Shown: positions 25,496 to 34,716 of the stretch, in pieces | How the letters are laid out: each line of letters begins with the position of its first letter | How positions within the stretch are numbered: the first letter of the stretch is position 1 | Source: a methanogenic archaeon mixed culture ISO4-G1 | Lineage (GTDB): Archaea > Thermoplasmatota > Thermoplasmata > Methanomassiliicoccales > Methanomethylophilaceae | DNA: 64,000 bases | Assembly (NCBI GenBank): GCA_001563305.1 | Contig: CP013703.1 | Span: 372,001 to 436,000 of the forward strand | Reading direction: 5' to 3' | Position numbers and translations under genes: made by a program | Notes under the pieces: model-generated | Seen by the model: only the letters and a program-made list of their open reading frames with translations | Databases searched by the model: none | What the model was told of the DNA's origin: nothing

Positions 25496-26593
25496 TCATT
25501 CGTCCTCGTCGAACTCTGCACCGCAGAAGGGGCACCTCTTGGCGTTCGCCGGTACCTCCTTTCCGCATTCGGAGCACTCGAAGGTCTCCTTGGAGACGCT
25601 GACGCTTCCGTCGACATGGGTGACCTCCGTCTCGGTCTCCTCGTCGAACACGGCTCCGCACTTGGGGCAGACCTTCGCGTCCATGGGGACCTCGGTACCG
25701 CACTCGGAGCACTCGAAGAAGTCTTTCTTGTGGAGCACCTTGATCTCATCTGGCACATCGATGGGCTCGCCGCATTTCCTGCAGTTGATCTCACCGGGGA
25801 GGACGATCGCTCCGCACTTCTTGCATCTGGAGTATCCGGCAGGGTAGAGCCTTCCGTCCTTCTCCATCTGGGCGCGCTTCTTCCTTGCGCTCCTCCTCAT
25901 GAGCTCCGAGAACACCAGCATGATGTAGAACACCAGCATGATCTCCACGATGACGATTATGGAACCTGAGAGGTTCATCATCATGACATCGTTGGCTGAT
26001 ATCCCGTTGTTTATCAGGAAGGCGCAGAGGTCCTTCTGGTCCTCGGTGACCTGGCATTCGACGCTGACATAGTAGTAGTTTCCAGCATCCATCGGCGGTG
26101 CCGCAGTGTACTTGCCGTCGGCATATGCGAAAGCGAACTCCACCGCTGTACTCTCTTCCGGCTGGAGCGGGACACCGAATGCCATGGCGGTCATCCTGTA
26201 GATCTTACCGTTCACGGTGAGCGACGGATTGTCGCATACGATTATGATCACGCCGTCCTCGACGGACACTTCCTTGAGCTCGGTGTTGTTCTTCGAGACC
26301 GCGGACACGTCCCTCGCCGCATCCGCGTATGCGAACGCCGCTATCATCAGCAGGGCTACTATGAACACCGCTCCGATTATGGATTTGATCTTGGGAGAGG
26401 TGACGCCCATCATGTGGGGCAGCATGTACAGCAATACGGCAATAATCAGGAAACCCAGCATCGACATCGCGAATCCGACTACCGTGAGCATGATGCTGGT
26501 GGCGAAGGCGACTATTATCGCGATCAGCTGCTTCGGTGTCAGCGCTTTGAACTCCTGGGCAAGTGTGAGCTTGGCCTCGGCGGTCTCTGTCAT
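25496..26593 (-). CDS. Membrane protein with three C-terminal zinc ribbons
   Basis: 365 residues. Hydrophobic segments near 18-60 and 70-90, an outside domain, another segment near 215-240, then three CxxC-CxxC zinc ribbons (CKKCGA/CRKCGE, CSECGT/CPKCGA, CSECGK/CPFCGA) in the last 105 residues, presumably cytoplasmic. Archaeal proteins of this form are of unknown role; the ribbons suggest protein or nucleic-acid contacts at the membrane. One copy of the word ATGTGCCAGA lies inside the gene. Single gene, divergent from the 674-aa protein. Confidence 0.75.
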   Translation of the reverse strand: MTETAEAKLTLAQEFKALTPKQLIAIIVAFATSIMLTVVGFAMSMLGFLIIAVLLYMLPHMMGVTSPKIKSIIGAVFIVALLMIAAFAYADAARDVSAVSKNNTELKEVSVEDGVIIIVCDNPSLTVNGKIYRMTAMAFGVPLQPEESTAVEFAFAYADGKYTAAPPMDAGNYYYVSVECQVTEDQKDLCAFLINNGISANDVMMMNLSGSIIVIVEIMLVFYIMLVFSELMRRSARKKRAQMEKDGRLYPAGYSRCKKCGAIVLPGEINCRKCGEPIDVPDEIKVLHKKDFFECSECGTEVPMDAKVCPKCGAVFDEETETEVTHVDGSVSVSKETFECSECGKEVPANAKRCPFCGAEFDEDE

Positions 26594-26661
26594 CGTCGGG
26601 TGTTATCTGTCACGCGCTAATAAGCCTATCCTTTATTATGTGCGCGCGCCTACGGAGGCCC

Positions 26662-28686
26662 ATGACCATACTGCTTACGGCATGTCCGTTCTGCGGATCG
26701 AATTTCATGGTGCTCAACACCGATACGTCGAAGGGGCTCTGTTCCGTCTGTTCCAAGGAGAGGAACTTCACCAAGGAGGAGATCTCCGAGGCCGAGGCCG
26801 TCCGCGACCGCCTGTCCGAGCAGTACATGGGACGTCTCCAGGAAGCCTTCGATTCGAAGGACCACAAGGCCATGAAGGCCATGGTGGAGGAGGTGGCCAA
26901 CGCAGGAGTATCCTCGTGGTACGCATGGTTCTGCATAGGATGGTCCGATCTCCACGAGGGCAACGCGGAGACCGCGTTCCAGGACCTGAGCATGGCCGTC
27001 ATGTTTCTCGACGAGGAGAACTTCGACGAGTTCTACGAGCTGACCATGGAGGCCGTGATAGAATCACTGCTCGATTCCACGAGGAACGAGAAGGAGTGGT
27101 ATACGCCGGACGTCACCATGACGGATTTCACAGGCTCCCTTTACGAGCGTTTCGGGCACCTGTGCGAGAACGGCGATTTCATGACCGACCTGATGATCAG
27201 GCTCTCCACGGTATCGGACGAGATCGGATCCGCACTGATGGGCGACGACCTGATCAGGGAGATCCTGATGATGATCACCGATTACATCATGGGCGACACG
27301 TTCATCCCGGACCAGCAGGATTTCCTCAACAACGCCAGGCTTGCGGTGGAGGAGATCGATTCCGAGGTCCAGAAGAGGCTGCAGGACGGTTCCGTAGAAC
27401 CCAATCTGGCGAAGATCTGGGGTCCCGGACTCATGGAGTTCATCGACATCAACATCGCGATGCTGGACCGTATCTCCGTGGACCGCACCGAGGAGGACTT
27501 CTTCGACCTCTGCGACTACTGGAACGAGAACGACTACGAGGGTGTGTTCACGCTCTGGCAGAACGCGCTGGAGTATCACACAGGTTACATCACATCCAAC
27601 AAGCACAACAAGGGCATCCTGAAGAAGAGGGACAAGGCCCTCCAGGATTACGAGGCCGCACTCATCAGGCCGCTGGTCGAGGGACTGGTCTGCAAGGATG
27701 ACAGGGACAGGACCTACGACAGGGTCTGTCCGGACTGCGGGAAGTATCTCAAGGCGGACGACAACGGCGTACTGAAGTGCGAATGCGGATTCAAGACCAG
27801 GATCGTGACGGACGACGTCGACGACCTCCCGAAGGACGCCGTCAGGCTGACGGCCATGGGGGAGAAGGCGCTGGCGGACCGTGATGCCATGATGCTGAAC
27901 AACATAGGCGAGAGGCTGCTGGAGTTCGACCAGGACAACTGGTTCGGATTCGCATTGCTCGCGGAATCGTGCCTTATCGACGGCGAGTTCGCCGAGGCGA
28001 TAATGCTCATGGTGCAGGCCGCAGAGAACCTCCCCAAGGAGGGCAGGAAACAGTACCGCGACATGACCTTGGAGATACTGTGCCAGATATTCTCCGGAAC
28101 GGACGATCAGGACCAGCAGATGGCCGCACTGTTCCTCCCCGCCTTGCTGGAAGCGATACACACCTCCCAGGCGAAGGACTGCAACATACCCGTCGCGTTA
28201 CTGGAGAGGATGATCGACGCGGACTACGACGATTCGGCGAAGGGCTACATGGCCACGATGGCCCTCGGACCGGTCATGGCCCACGAGTTCATGCACAACA
28301 CCAGTCTGAATCACCAGAGGAGGATCTGCGTCCTGCTGCTGGACCTCATGGTGAAGGTCGAGAAGGACATGGATTCGATCAAAAAGGACCAGTCCGGCCT
28401 GAGGAACGAGGCGCTCAACTACGCAAGGACTTCGATAGACCTGCTCAGGTACCTGATCACCGGAATCGATTCCCTCTCCGAGGGCAAGGACGCCGAGAAG
28501 GTAGGCTACATGGCAGGATACTGGGGCGCCAACACCGAGAGGTACAAGGAGATGGTGGTCCAGGTCATCGGGGCGTTCCATTTCGACGAGGACATGGTGT
28601 ACAAGGCGGACTCCAACACGGTGCAGAAATCGAGGCACGAACTGGACCGCTACCTGCAGCAGTACATGGAAGCAGGAAAGGAATGA
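26662..28686 (+). CDS. Large zinc-ribbon protein of unknown function
   Basis: 674 residues. ATG 26662 is chosen for its GGAGG site. An N-terminal zinc ribbon (CPFCGS, then CSVCSK) and a second one near 350-375 (CPDCGK, then CECGF) are set in a long acidic, helical protein with no membrane segment. The repetitive helical character resembles solenoid scaffolds, but no TPR consensus is clear. Just upstream of the DRG GTPase, with a 34-bp gap, so probably one transcript. Confidence 0.7.
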   Translation: MTILLTACPFCGSNFMVLNTDTSKGLCSVCSKERNFTKEEISEAEAVRDRLSEQYMGRLQEAFDSKDHKAMKAMVEEVANAGVSSWYAWFCIGWSDLHEGNAETAFQDLSMAVMFLDEENFDEFYELTMEAVIESLLDSTRNEKEWYTPDVTMTDFTGSLYERFGHLCENGDFMTDLMIRLSTVSDEIGSALMGDDLIREILMMITDYIMGDTFIPDQQDFLNNARLAVEEIDSEVQKRLQDGSVEPNLAKIWGPGLMEFIDINIAMLDRISVDRTEEDFFDLCDYWNENDYEGVFTLWQNALEYHTGYITSNKHNKGILKKRDKALQDYEAALIRPLVEGLVCKDDRDRTYDRVCPDCGKYLKADDNGVLKCECGFKTRIVTDDVDDLPKDAVRLTAMGEKALADRDAMMLNNIGERLLEFDQDNWFGFALLAESCLIDGEFAEAIMLMVQAAENLPKEGRKQYRDMTLEILCQIFSGTDDQDQQMAALFLPALLEAIHTSQAKDCNIPVALLERMIDADYDDSAKGYMATMALGPVMAHEFMHNTSLNHQRRICVLLLDLMVKVEKDMDSIKKDQSGLRNEALNYARTSIDLLRYLITGIDSLSEGKDAEKVGYMAGYWGANTERYKEMVVQVIGAFHFDEDMVYKADSNTVQKSRHELDRYLQQYMEAGKE

Positions 28687-28720
28687 TGAAATACGGGAGA
28701 CACATCCCAGCGGGCAGACA

Positions 28721-29827
28721 ATGGCTACGATCGAGGAGCAGATCAAGGAATTGGAGGAGCAGATCTCCAAGACGAAATACAACAAGGCTACCGAAGGTCA
28801 CATTGGAAAGCTCAAGGCGAAGATCGCACGTCTCAATGAGGAAGAGGAGAAGAGGCGTGCGTCCAAGGGCGGCAACACAAGGGGATTCTACGTTAAGAAG
28901 GCCGGCAACGCCACTGTGGCGCTGGTCGGATTCCCTTCGGTGGGAAAATCCACTCTCCTTAACCAGCTGACCGGCGCGAAGTCCGAGGTCGGCGCATACC
29001 ACTTCACGACCTTGGACGTCGTCCCGGGAGTCATGGTCTACAACCACGCCAAGATCCAAATCCTGGATATGCCCGGACTGATCAAGGACGCGTCCCGCGG
29101 AAAGGGAAGGGGAAGGGAGGTCATCGCTGCGGCAAGGTCTGCGGACGTCATCCTCCTGGTCGTGGACATCTTCAATCCGAACATGAACGTCCTGTTCAAG
29201 GAGCTGTACAACGCGGCCATCCGTCTGAACCAGACGAAGCCGGACGTGGTCATCACACGTTCGGACCAGGGAGGGATCCTGGTCAAGCCCACCGTAAAGC
29301 TGACGAAAATCACGCCCGAGATCATCAAGGATATGACCGCCGCCTACGGCCACATCAACGCCACGGTCGTCGTCCGTGAGGACATCGATGTCGAGCAGAT
29401 GCTGGACGTGCTGTCGGGGAACAGGGTCTACATCAAGGCCATCATGGCGATCAACAAGGTCGATCTGGCCAAGCCCGGACAGCTGGAGGCGGTGCTGGAG
29501 ATGCACAAGAACTTCCGCTGCGTCCCCGTTTCGGCGGTGACCGGTTACGGCATGGAGGAGCTGAAGCAGGCCATGTACGACACGATCGACATGATCCGCA
29601 TCTATCTCAAGCCCCAGGGTCAGGAGGCCGATCTGGATGTGCCTCTGATCGTCAAGCGCGGAAACACCGTCGGCGACGTCTGCGAGTTGATCCACAGGGA
29701 TTTCAAGAACAACTTCAGATACGCCATGATCTGGGGGGACAGCGCCAAGTTCCCCGGGCAGACCGTCGGTCTCGACCACAAGGTCATGGACAAGGACATC
29801 CTCTGCATCATCGTCAAGAGGACCTGA
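28721..29827 (+). CDS. DRG/Rbg-family GTPase
   Basis: 368 residues. An N-terminal coiled helix precedes the G domain: G1 GFPSVGKST (about 70-78), G3 DMPGLI, G4 NKVD and G5 SAV, ending in a TGS domain (about 290-368). DRG GTPases are conserved in archaea and eukaryotes and bind ribosomes to aid translation. Its stop abuts the convergent AAA gene stop (TGA 29825-29827 and 29828-29830). Confidence 0.93.
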   Translation: MATIEEQIKELEEQISKTKYNKATEGHIGKLKAKIARLNEEEEKRRASKGGNTRGFYVKKAGNATVALVGFPSVGKSTLLNQLTGAKSEVGAYHFTTLDVVPGVMVYNHAKIQILDMPGLIKDASRGKGRGREVIAAARSADVILLVVDIFNPNMNVLFKELYNAAIRLNQTKPDVVITRSDQGGILVKPTVKLTKITPEIIKDMTAAYGHINATVVVREDIDVEQMLDVLSGNRVYIKAIMAINKVDLAKPGQLEAVLEMHKNFRCVPVSAVTGYGMEELKQAMYDTIDMIRIYLKPQGQEADLDVPLIVKRGNTVGDVCELIHRDFKNNFRYAMIWGDSAKFPGQTVGLDHKVMDKDILCIIVKRT

Positions 29828-31222
29828 TCACGTTCGGAACGCTGGGCCGTCCCATTCTTTCTCCATATCACCGATGAAACCTGCCGCGAACAGAGGATAG
29901 TGCTCGATCCCATCCTCAGATACGAAGATGTCCGTCCTTTCCAAGGATATCCTACGTTTCACGTCGGGGATCCTATTTGCCTTGGATAACGACGGAGCTT
30001 CACGGTCCTTTCCGGATTTCACTTCGATGACGGCTATCTCGGCTGCCAATTCTATTACGAAGTCCAGTTCCATCATCATCGGGCCGTTGTTCTTACGATA
30101 ATACCTTGGTATGTGACCGGATTTCATCAGGCATTCCGCTATGACATTCTCGATGACCGCACCTTTGTTATAGGATATGTCATCTGAATACAGGCGTTGC
30201 TTGGCCGCACTTCCGTACATCTCCATCAGCATCCCGGTATCGGAGAAATAGACCTTGAACTGGTCCCTGACCTCTTTTCCCCTCAGCGGGATGGATATCG
30301 ATGTCAGCGACCTTACCATATTGCCGTATCCGGCACCCTCTATCCAGAACAGGTTCCCTTTGTATTTGACGGCCGAGTTACGGGATTTCCCGCCGTCGAC
30401 CCTGGAATAGGTGAACTTCTTGTTGGATTGTGACAGCTGGGAAGGGATACTTTCGAAGCATTCCAACGTCTTTATGCGGTCTATCCCGGTGTTGTAACGG
30501 TTTATGTCCTTCCTGCAGGATTCTATGAGATCGTTTTGTATCTTTCCAACAGCGGCATAGTCCCCGGTGTCTACGAACGTCTGGACGGATTCCGGCATCC
30601 CCCCGACCAGCATGAAGTCCCTGAACAGTGAGTTGAATCTCTCGATGTATGCGGGGCCGAGGGGGATCTTCTTACCGATGCAGTCCTTGACGTGCGACAA
30701 CTGTTCCTCCCCGATATTGTTGGCCCAGCAGAACTCCTCGAAGTCCAATGCATACATGGTGATATGTTCCAGATATCCGGAGGGTTCCAGGGGTTCCATC
30801 TCATCCCCCTTCCATGAACCTTCGTCATCCTTATCGTGCGGAACGGAGACGCCCAGCATCGATCCGGAGGCGATGACGTCATATCTTCCGTCCTTGCTGA
30901 ACGATTTAAGCGCCTCCTTGGCACGTGGGTATTCCTGGATCTCGTCTATGAATATCAGTGTGGAGCCCGGCCTTATGTCCACATCGGGGCTGAAGAGTCT
31001 CATTGCTGATATGAGCGAATCGACATCCAGGTCACCGTCGAATATACGTCTAGACGATTTGTCAGTGCTGAGATTGTATTCGACGTAATTGTCGTAGTTC
31101 TCCTTGGCGAACTGTTCGATGGAGTACGTCTTACCGACCTGCCTCTGTCCTTTCACCAGCAGGCACTTGTGCTTGCGGTTCTTCCATTCGGACAGACTGC
31201 AGGATATCTTTCTTCTCAGCAT
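29828..31222 (-). CDS. AAA ATPase with DUF4143 domain
   Basis: 464 residues. Walker A GQRQVGKT (about 25-32), Walker B LIFIDEIQEY, and a C-terminal DUF4143/PD-(D/E)XK-like domain with ELDFVIELAAEIAVIEVKSG. This archaeal/bacterial ATPase family expands in gut microbes; its role is unknown. A second member starts beyond the right edge. Its leader holds a tandem 29-bp repeat, likely a regulatory site. Confidence 0.85.
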   Translation of the reverse strand: MLRRKISCSLSEWKNRKHKCLLVKGQRQVGKTYSIEQFAKENYDNYVEYNLSTDKSSRRIFDGDLDVDSLISAMRLFSPDVDIRPGSTLIFIDEIQEYPRAKEALKSFSKDGRYDVIASGSMLGVSVPHDKDDEGSWKGDEMEPLEPSGYLEHITMYALDFEEFCWANNIGEEQLSHVKDCIGKKIPLGPAYIERFNSLFRDFMLVGGMPESVQTFVDTGDYAAVGKIQNDLIESCRKDINRYNTGIDRIKTLECFESIPSQLSQSNKKFTYSRVDGGKSRNSAVKYKGNLFWIEGAGYGNMVRSLTSISIPLRGKEVRDQFKVYFSDTGMLMEMYGSAAKQRLYSDDISYNKGAVIENVIAECLMKSGHIPRYYRKNNGPMMMELDFVIELAAEIAVIEVKSGKDREAPSLSKANRIPDVKRRISLERTDIFVSEDGIEHYPLFAAGFIGDMEKEWDGPAFRT

Positions 31223-31258
31223 GATTGTAACACGACCATCATTCTATAAAGATTTATC

Positions 31259-31319
31259 AGCTGATTTTTCGTATTTCATAAAGAAAAGTTAGCTGATTTT
31301 TCGTATTTCATAAAGAAAA
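31259..31319 (-). repeat. Two tandem 29-bp repeats in the AAA-ATPase leader
   Basis: AGCTGATTTTTCGTATTTCA plus TAAAGAAAA occurs at 31259-31287 and again at 31291-31319 (period 32 bp), upstream of a TATA-like CTTTATAG. Two exact copies next to a promoter suggest operator sites; only two units, so not a CRISPR array. Confidence 0.7.
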
Positions 31320-31429
31320 AACAGTCAAACTATGACAGCAAATATGGATCTGGCACATTGATACACCAGAGAATCATCGTAAATTGTGAAAGAAGGAAGA
31401 GGTTTGGAAGGGGTTTGATGCCGTCGGAA

Positions 31430-32377
31430 TCAGAGTTCCGACAGCTTGATGAGTTTGTTCCATCTCCTGTCGACCTCGGCCTGCATCTTCTCGACAACAG
31501 GCTCCCACTTGTCGACCAGCAGGTGCTTGTACCTGCCCTGTGAGGACAGCCAGTCCAGGACGGGCTTCTTCTCGACCTTTCCGTCGGCGATCCTTGCGCT
31601 CTCTCCGGTGAGCTCGTACTGACCGTCTACGACCTCGAACAGAGGCCATACGCAGGTCTCGACTCCCAGCTTCGCCATCGCGATGGTCTGGTCCGATGCG
31701 AACCTCCATCCCCTGGGGCAGGGCGACAGCGCGTTGATGAACGCGGGTCCGCCGCACTTGAACGCCTTCTGGGCCTTGGTCACGGTGTCCCTCCAGTTGT
31801 GCGGGGAGACCTGTGCGACGTAGGGGATGTTGTGGGCGACCATGATCTGGGTCAGGTCCTTGGAGAACTCCTTCTTTCCGGAGGACACGGATCCCGGCCA
31901 GGATGTGGTGGTCTGCGCTCCCATGGTGGTGGCGGAGGACCTCTGGATTCCGGTGTTCATGTATGCCTCGTTGTTGAGACAGCAGAAGACCATCCTGTGG
32001 CCCCTCTCCATCGCTCCGGACAGTGCTTGGAGACCGATGTCGTATGTCGCTCCGTCTCCGGCGAAGTTGATGAAGTTGATGTTGTTCTCGATTTTTCCCT
32101 TCCTCTTCAGGGCGTTGTACGCGGACTCAACCCCGGCGCAGGTGGCCGCTCCGTTTCCGAACGCGGTGTGCACGTAGGGGACGTTCCATGAGGTGTACGG
32201 GAACACGGTGGTCGAGACTTCGAAGCATCCGGTGGACAGGGATACGACGACATCGTCCTCGGATCCCATCAGGATCTGCTTGGCGATGATAGATTCTCCG
32301 CATCCGGCGCAGAGCCTGTGTCCGCTGGTGAGCCTGACGGGCAGCTGCTGCAGGTCCTTGAGTGCGAGGTTGGTCAC
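31430..32377 (-). CDS. porB: Pyruvate:ferredoxin oxidoreductase beta subunit
   Basis: 315 residues, thiamine-diphosphate-binding subunit: CAGCGE near the N-terminus (Fe-S ligand Cys), GDG-type ThDP motif (FAGDGATYDIG) and CPRGW later. With alpha, gamma and delta it converts pyruvate, CoA and ferredoxin to acetyl-CoA and CO2, or the reverse for biosynthesis. Starts at GTG 32377 overlapping the porA stop (GTGA). Last gene of porGDAB. Confidence 0.93.
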   Translation of the reverse strand: MTNLALKDLQQLPVRLTSGHRLCAGCGESIIAKQILMGSEDDVVVSLSTGCFEVSTTVFPYTSWNVPYVHTAFGNGAATCAGVESAYNALKRKGKIENNINFINFAGDGATYDIGLQALSGAMERGHRMVFCCLNNEAYMNTGIQRSSATTMGAQTTTSWPGSVSSGKKEFSKDLTQIMVAHNIPYVAQVSPHNWRDTVTKAQKAFKCGGPAFINALSPCPRGWRFASDQTIAMAKLGVETCVWPLFEVVDGQYELTGESARIADGKVEKKPVLDWLSSQGRYKHLLVDKWEPVVEKMQAEVDRRWNKLIKLSEL

Positions 32378-33537
32378 AGCCTCACCCCCAGATAGTGGAT
32401 CTTCTCGGCACTTCCGTCGACCACTGCCTTGAAGGACTTCTCGAATCCGCTGACTGTGGCGTCTGCACCTCCGAGTCCGTAGATGACGTTGTACATCTTG
32501 GGCAGCTTCTCGAGGTCGGATGCCGCTGCGACGACCTCGGGGAACATGGGTCCGTAGGATCCGATGCTGAGGTGCTTGTCGTAGACGACGACTCCCTTCT
32601 TCCCGGCCATCAGCTTGGCGAGGGCCTCCATGGGCCAGGGCCTGTAGACACGGGGCATGGCGCAGCCGACCTTGAGTCCCTGCTCCCTGAGCAGGTCCAC
32701 GGTGGCCTTCATGGTTCCGAAGGACGATCCGAGGATGACGGCGATGTATTCCGCGTCGTCGCACCTGTACTCCTCCACGAGGTGGTACTCCCTTCCGGAG
32801 ATCCTCTTGAAGTCCGCGAAGACGGCCTCGCTGACCTCCAGCGCCTTCTGCATCGCGAGCACCGACTGGTACTTGTGCGGGTAGTAGAAGTCCGGTCCGT
32901 CCATGTTTCCGTGGGAGACGGGGTGCTTGGTGTCGAGCAGGGGGTACAGGGGCCTGTGCTCCCCGACGAAGTCCTTGACGACCTGGGTGTCGAGGGTGGT
33001 CATCCTTTCGATGGCGTGGGTGAGGACGAATCCGTCCAGGTTCACCATGCAGGGCAGCTGGACCTCATGGTGCTCAGCGATCCTGGGTGCGATGATGGAC
33101 ATGTCGTATGCCTCCTGCACGTTCTCCGAGAAGAGCATGAGCCATCCGCAGTCGCGGGCGGCCATGGCGTCTCCGTGGTCGTTGTTGATGTTGATGGGTC
33201 CGCTCACGGCCCTGTTGGCTACGGCCATGATTAGGGGCACCCTCATTGCCGCGGTGATGGGGAGCATCTCCCACATGTACGCGAGTCCCTGGGATGCCGT
33301 CGCGGTGAATGTCCTCGCACCGGCCGATGCGGAGGATGTGCAGAGGGTGAGCGCGGAGTGCTCTGACTCCACGCAGACGAACTCGGTGGAAACCTCGTCG
33401 TTCGCGACGTACTCCGCGAACTTCTCCACGATGATCGTCTGGGGTGTGATCGGGTATGCCGCGCACACGTCCGGGTCGATCTGCTTCCATGCGAGTGCGA
33501 TGGCGTTGTCTCCGTTGATTGCGATATCCTGTGCCAT
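32374..33537 (-). CDS. porA: Pyruvate:ferredoxin oxidoreductase alpha subunit
   Basis: 387 residues. Begins MAQDIAINGDNAIALAW (ATG 33537, AGGAGTG upstream) with AAYPITPQT, the pyrimidine-binding domain signature, and a transketolase C-terminal part. Preceded by porD, overlapping porB. Central to acetyl-CoA/pyruvate exchange in a methanogen that must make pyruvate. A 2-oxoisovalerate variant cannot be fully excluded, but the gene order and length fit Por. Confidence 0.92.
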   Translation of the reverse strand: MAQDIAINGDNAIALAWKQIDPDVCAAYPITPQTIIVEKFAEYVANDEVSTEFVCVESEHSALTLCTSSASAGARTFTATASQGLAYMWEMLPITAAMRVPLIMAVANRAVSGPININNDHGDAMAARDCGWLMLFSENVQEAYDMSIIAPRIAEHHEVQLPCMVNLDGFVLTHAIERMTTLDTQVVKDFVGEHRPLYPLLDTKHPVSHGNMDGPDFYYPHKYQSVLAMQKALEVSEAVFADFKRISGREYHLVEEYRCDDAEYIAVILGSSFGTMKATVDLLREQGLKVGCAMPRVYRPWPMEALAKLMAGKKGVVVYDKHLSIGSYGPMFPEVVAAASDLEKLPKMYNVIYGLGGADATVSGFEKSFKAVVDGSAEKIHYLGVRL

Positions 33538-33539
33538 CC

Positions 33540-33815
33540 TCACTCCTCCTTCATGACGATCGCGTTCCTGGGGCAGACCTTGGAACAGATTCCGCACCCC
33601 TTGCAGTGGGTCATCTTGAATCCGCTCATGTGTCCCTCTCTGAACACGACGCTGTTGTCAGGACAGTAGATCCAGCACTGACCGCAGTCGATGCACTTGT
33701 CCTGGTCCACGACGGGGACGTATGTTCTCCAGTCTCCGGTGTTGAACTGTTCGGAGTTGCCGGGCTTTATGATGCGACCGCCGACAACGAGGTCGCTGAT
33801 GCTTGCCATTACCAT
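33540..33815 (-). CDS. porD: Pyruvate:ferredoxin oxidoreductase delta (ferredoxin) subunit
   Basis: 91 residues with two [4Fe-4S] motifs, CIDCGQCWIYCP and CKGCGICSKVCP, carrying electrons from the ThDP centre to ferredoxin. GGAGGTG ribosome site; directly follows porG. Confidence 0.93.
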   Translation of the reverse strand: MVMASISDLVVGGRIIKPGNSEQFNTGDWRTYVPVVDQDKCIDCGQCWIYCPDNSVVFREGHMSGFKMTHCKGCGICSKVCPRNAIVMKEE

Positions 33816-34373
33816 TCACTGCACCTCCTGGTATCCTCTCTTGAGGGCCGAGAGGTTCTTGAGAATGACCTTGTCCGGGAGCTTCCCGGTGAACTTGGTC
33901 GTGATCTGGTCCTCCAGGTGGTCGTATCCGACCAGCGGGGAGCATTTGATGAGTGCCCCGAGCATGACCGTGTTGACCATGGGCTTGCCGATCTCCTCGA
34001 TGGCGACCCTCTGGGCGTCCAGTGTGTGACACTCGATGTCGGTCATGAGGGCGTCCTGCAGCTCCTTGGGGGAACCTGCGTAGTTGGCCACGATGATCGT
34101 GTCCTTCTTTGCTCCTCTGGTGACGTCGACTTTTCCGACAAGGGATCCGTCCATGATGACGACGATGTCGGGCTCGTATACCTGGCTGTGTATTCTTATT
34201 GGATTCTCGGAGATCCTGGTGAAAGCCCTGATAGGTGCTCCCATCCTCTCCGGACCGAACTCGGGGAAGGCCTTGACGTACTTCCCTGCGAGGATCGCGG
34301 TCTCGGCAAGGATCTCGTTAGCAGTGACGACACCCTGTCCGCCCCTGCCGTGCCAACATATTTCGATATCCAT
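33816..34373 (-). CDS. porG: Pyruvate:ferredoxin oxidoreductase gamma subunit
   Basis: 185 residues. CWHGRGGQGVVTANEILA is the gamma-subunit signature, followed by the Rossmann-like fold. First gene of porGDAB. A TATA-like CTTTAAATG lies upstream on the minus strand. The divergent ppsA suggests joint control at the pyruvate node. Confidence 0.93.
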   Translation of the reverse strand: MDIEICWHGRGGQGVVTANEILAETAILAGKYVKAFPEFGPERMGAPIRAFTRISENPIRIHSQVYEPDIVVIMDGSLVGKVDVTRGAKKDTIIVANYAGSPKELQDALMTDIECHTLDAQRVAIEEIGKPMVNTVMLGALIKCSPLVGYDHLEDQITTKFTGKLPDKVILKNLSALKRGYQEVQ

Positions 34374-34716
34374 TGGTAACCACTGAACGGCCCTATGAAA
34401 TGTAATACATTTAAAGTCTTTGAAAATAGGAAAAACGAATTACAATCTCGAAAATTGCTTCTTGCTGGTATAATCGTTGAAAATCCTACGATATTCGTAT
34501 GAAATCATACGATAGTATGCAAAAACTGAGCAATAATTCGTAATCAACGTCTGACTATGTAAATAACTTTCCCAGATGCATCCAGCCGACGTGTCACCAG
34601 CACTCCCGAACGGTGTACGAACCGACATATTATAATTGAGAGTAAGGTTATGGTCAAGTGAGGACGGCAGAGTCCGTCGAAAACTTCCAAACTGCGTAAC
34701 ACAGCGGGGATTCCCA
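34374..34716. promoter_or_regulatory. Divergent porG/ppsA control region
   Basis: AT-rich 343-bp gap without genes. It contains CTACGATATTCGTA (34486-34499), identical over 14 bases to the DUF362/MFS site, overlapping a second palindrome TCGTATGA-AA-TCATACGA (34495-34512). The two adjoining palindromes look like operators for a regulator of central carbon flow (inference). Confidence 0.55.

Noticed and set aside
28565-29779. 404-aa minus-strand frame opposite the DRG GTPase
   Set aside because: Shadow of a GC-rich, strongly biased gene; no motif, and the plus frame has all GTPase signatures.
31259-31319. CRISPR array
   Set aside because: Only two units with a 3-bp gap, no spacers and no cas genes.
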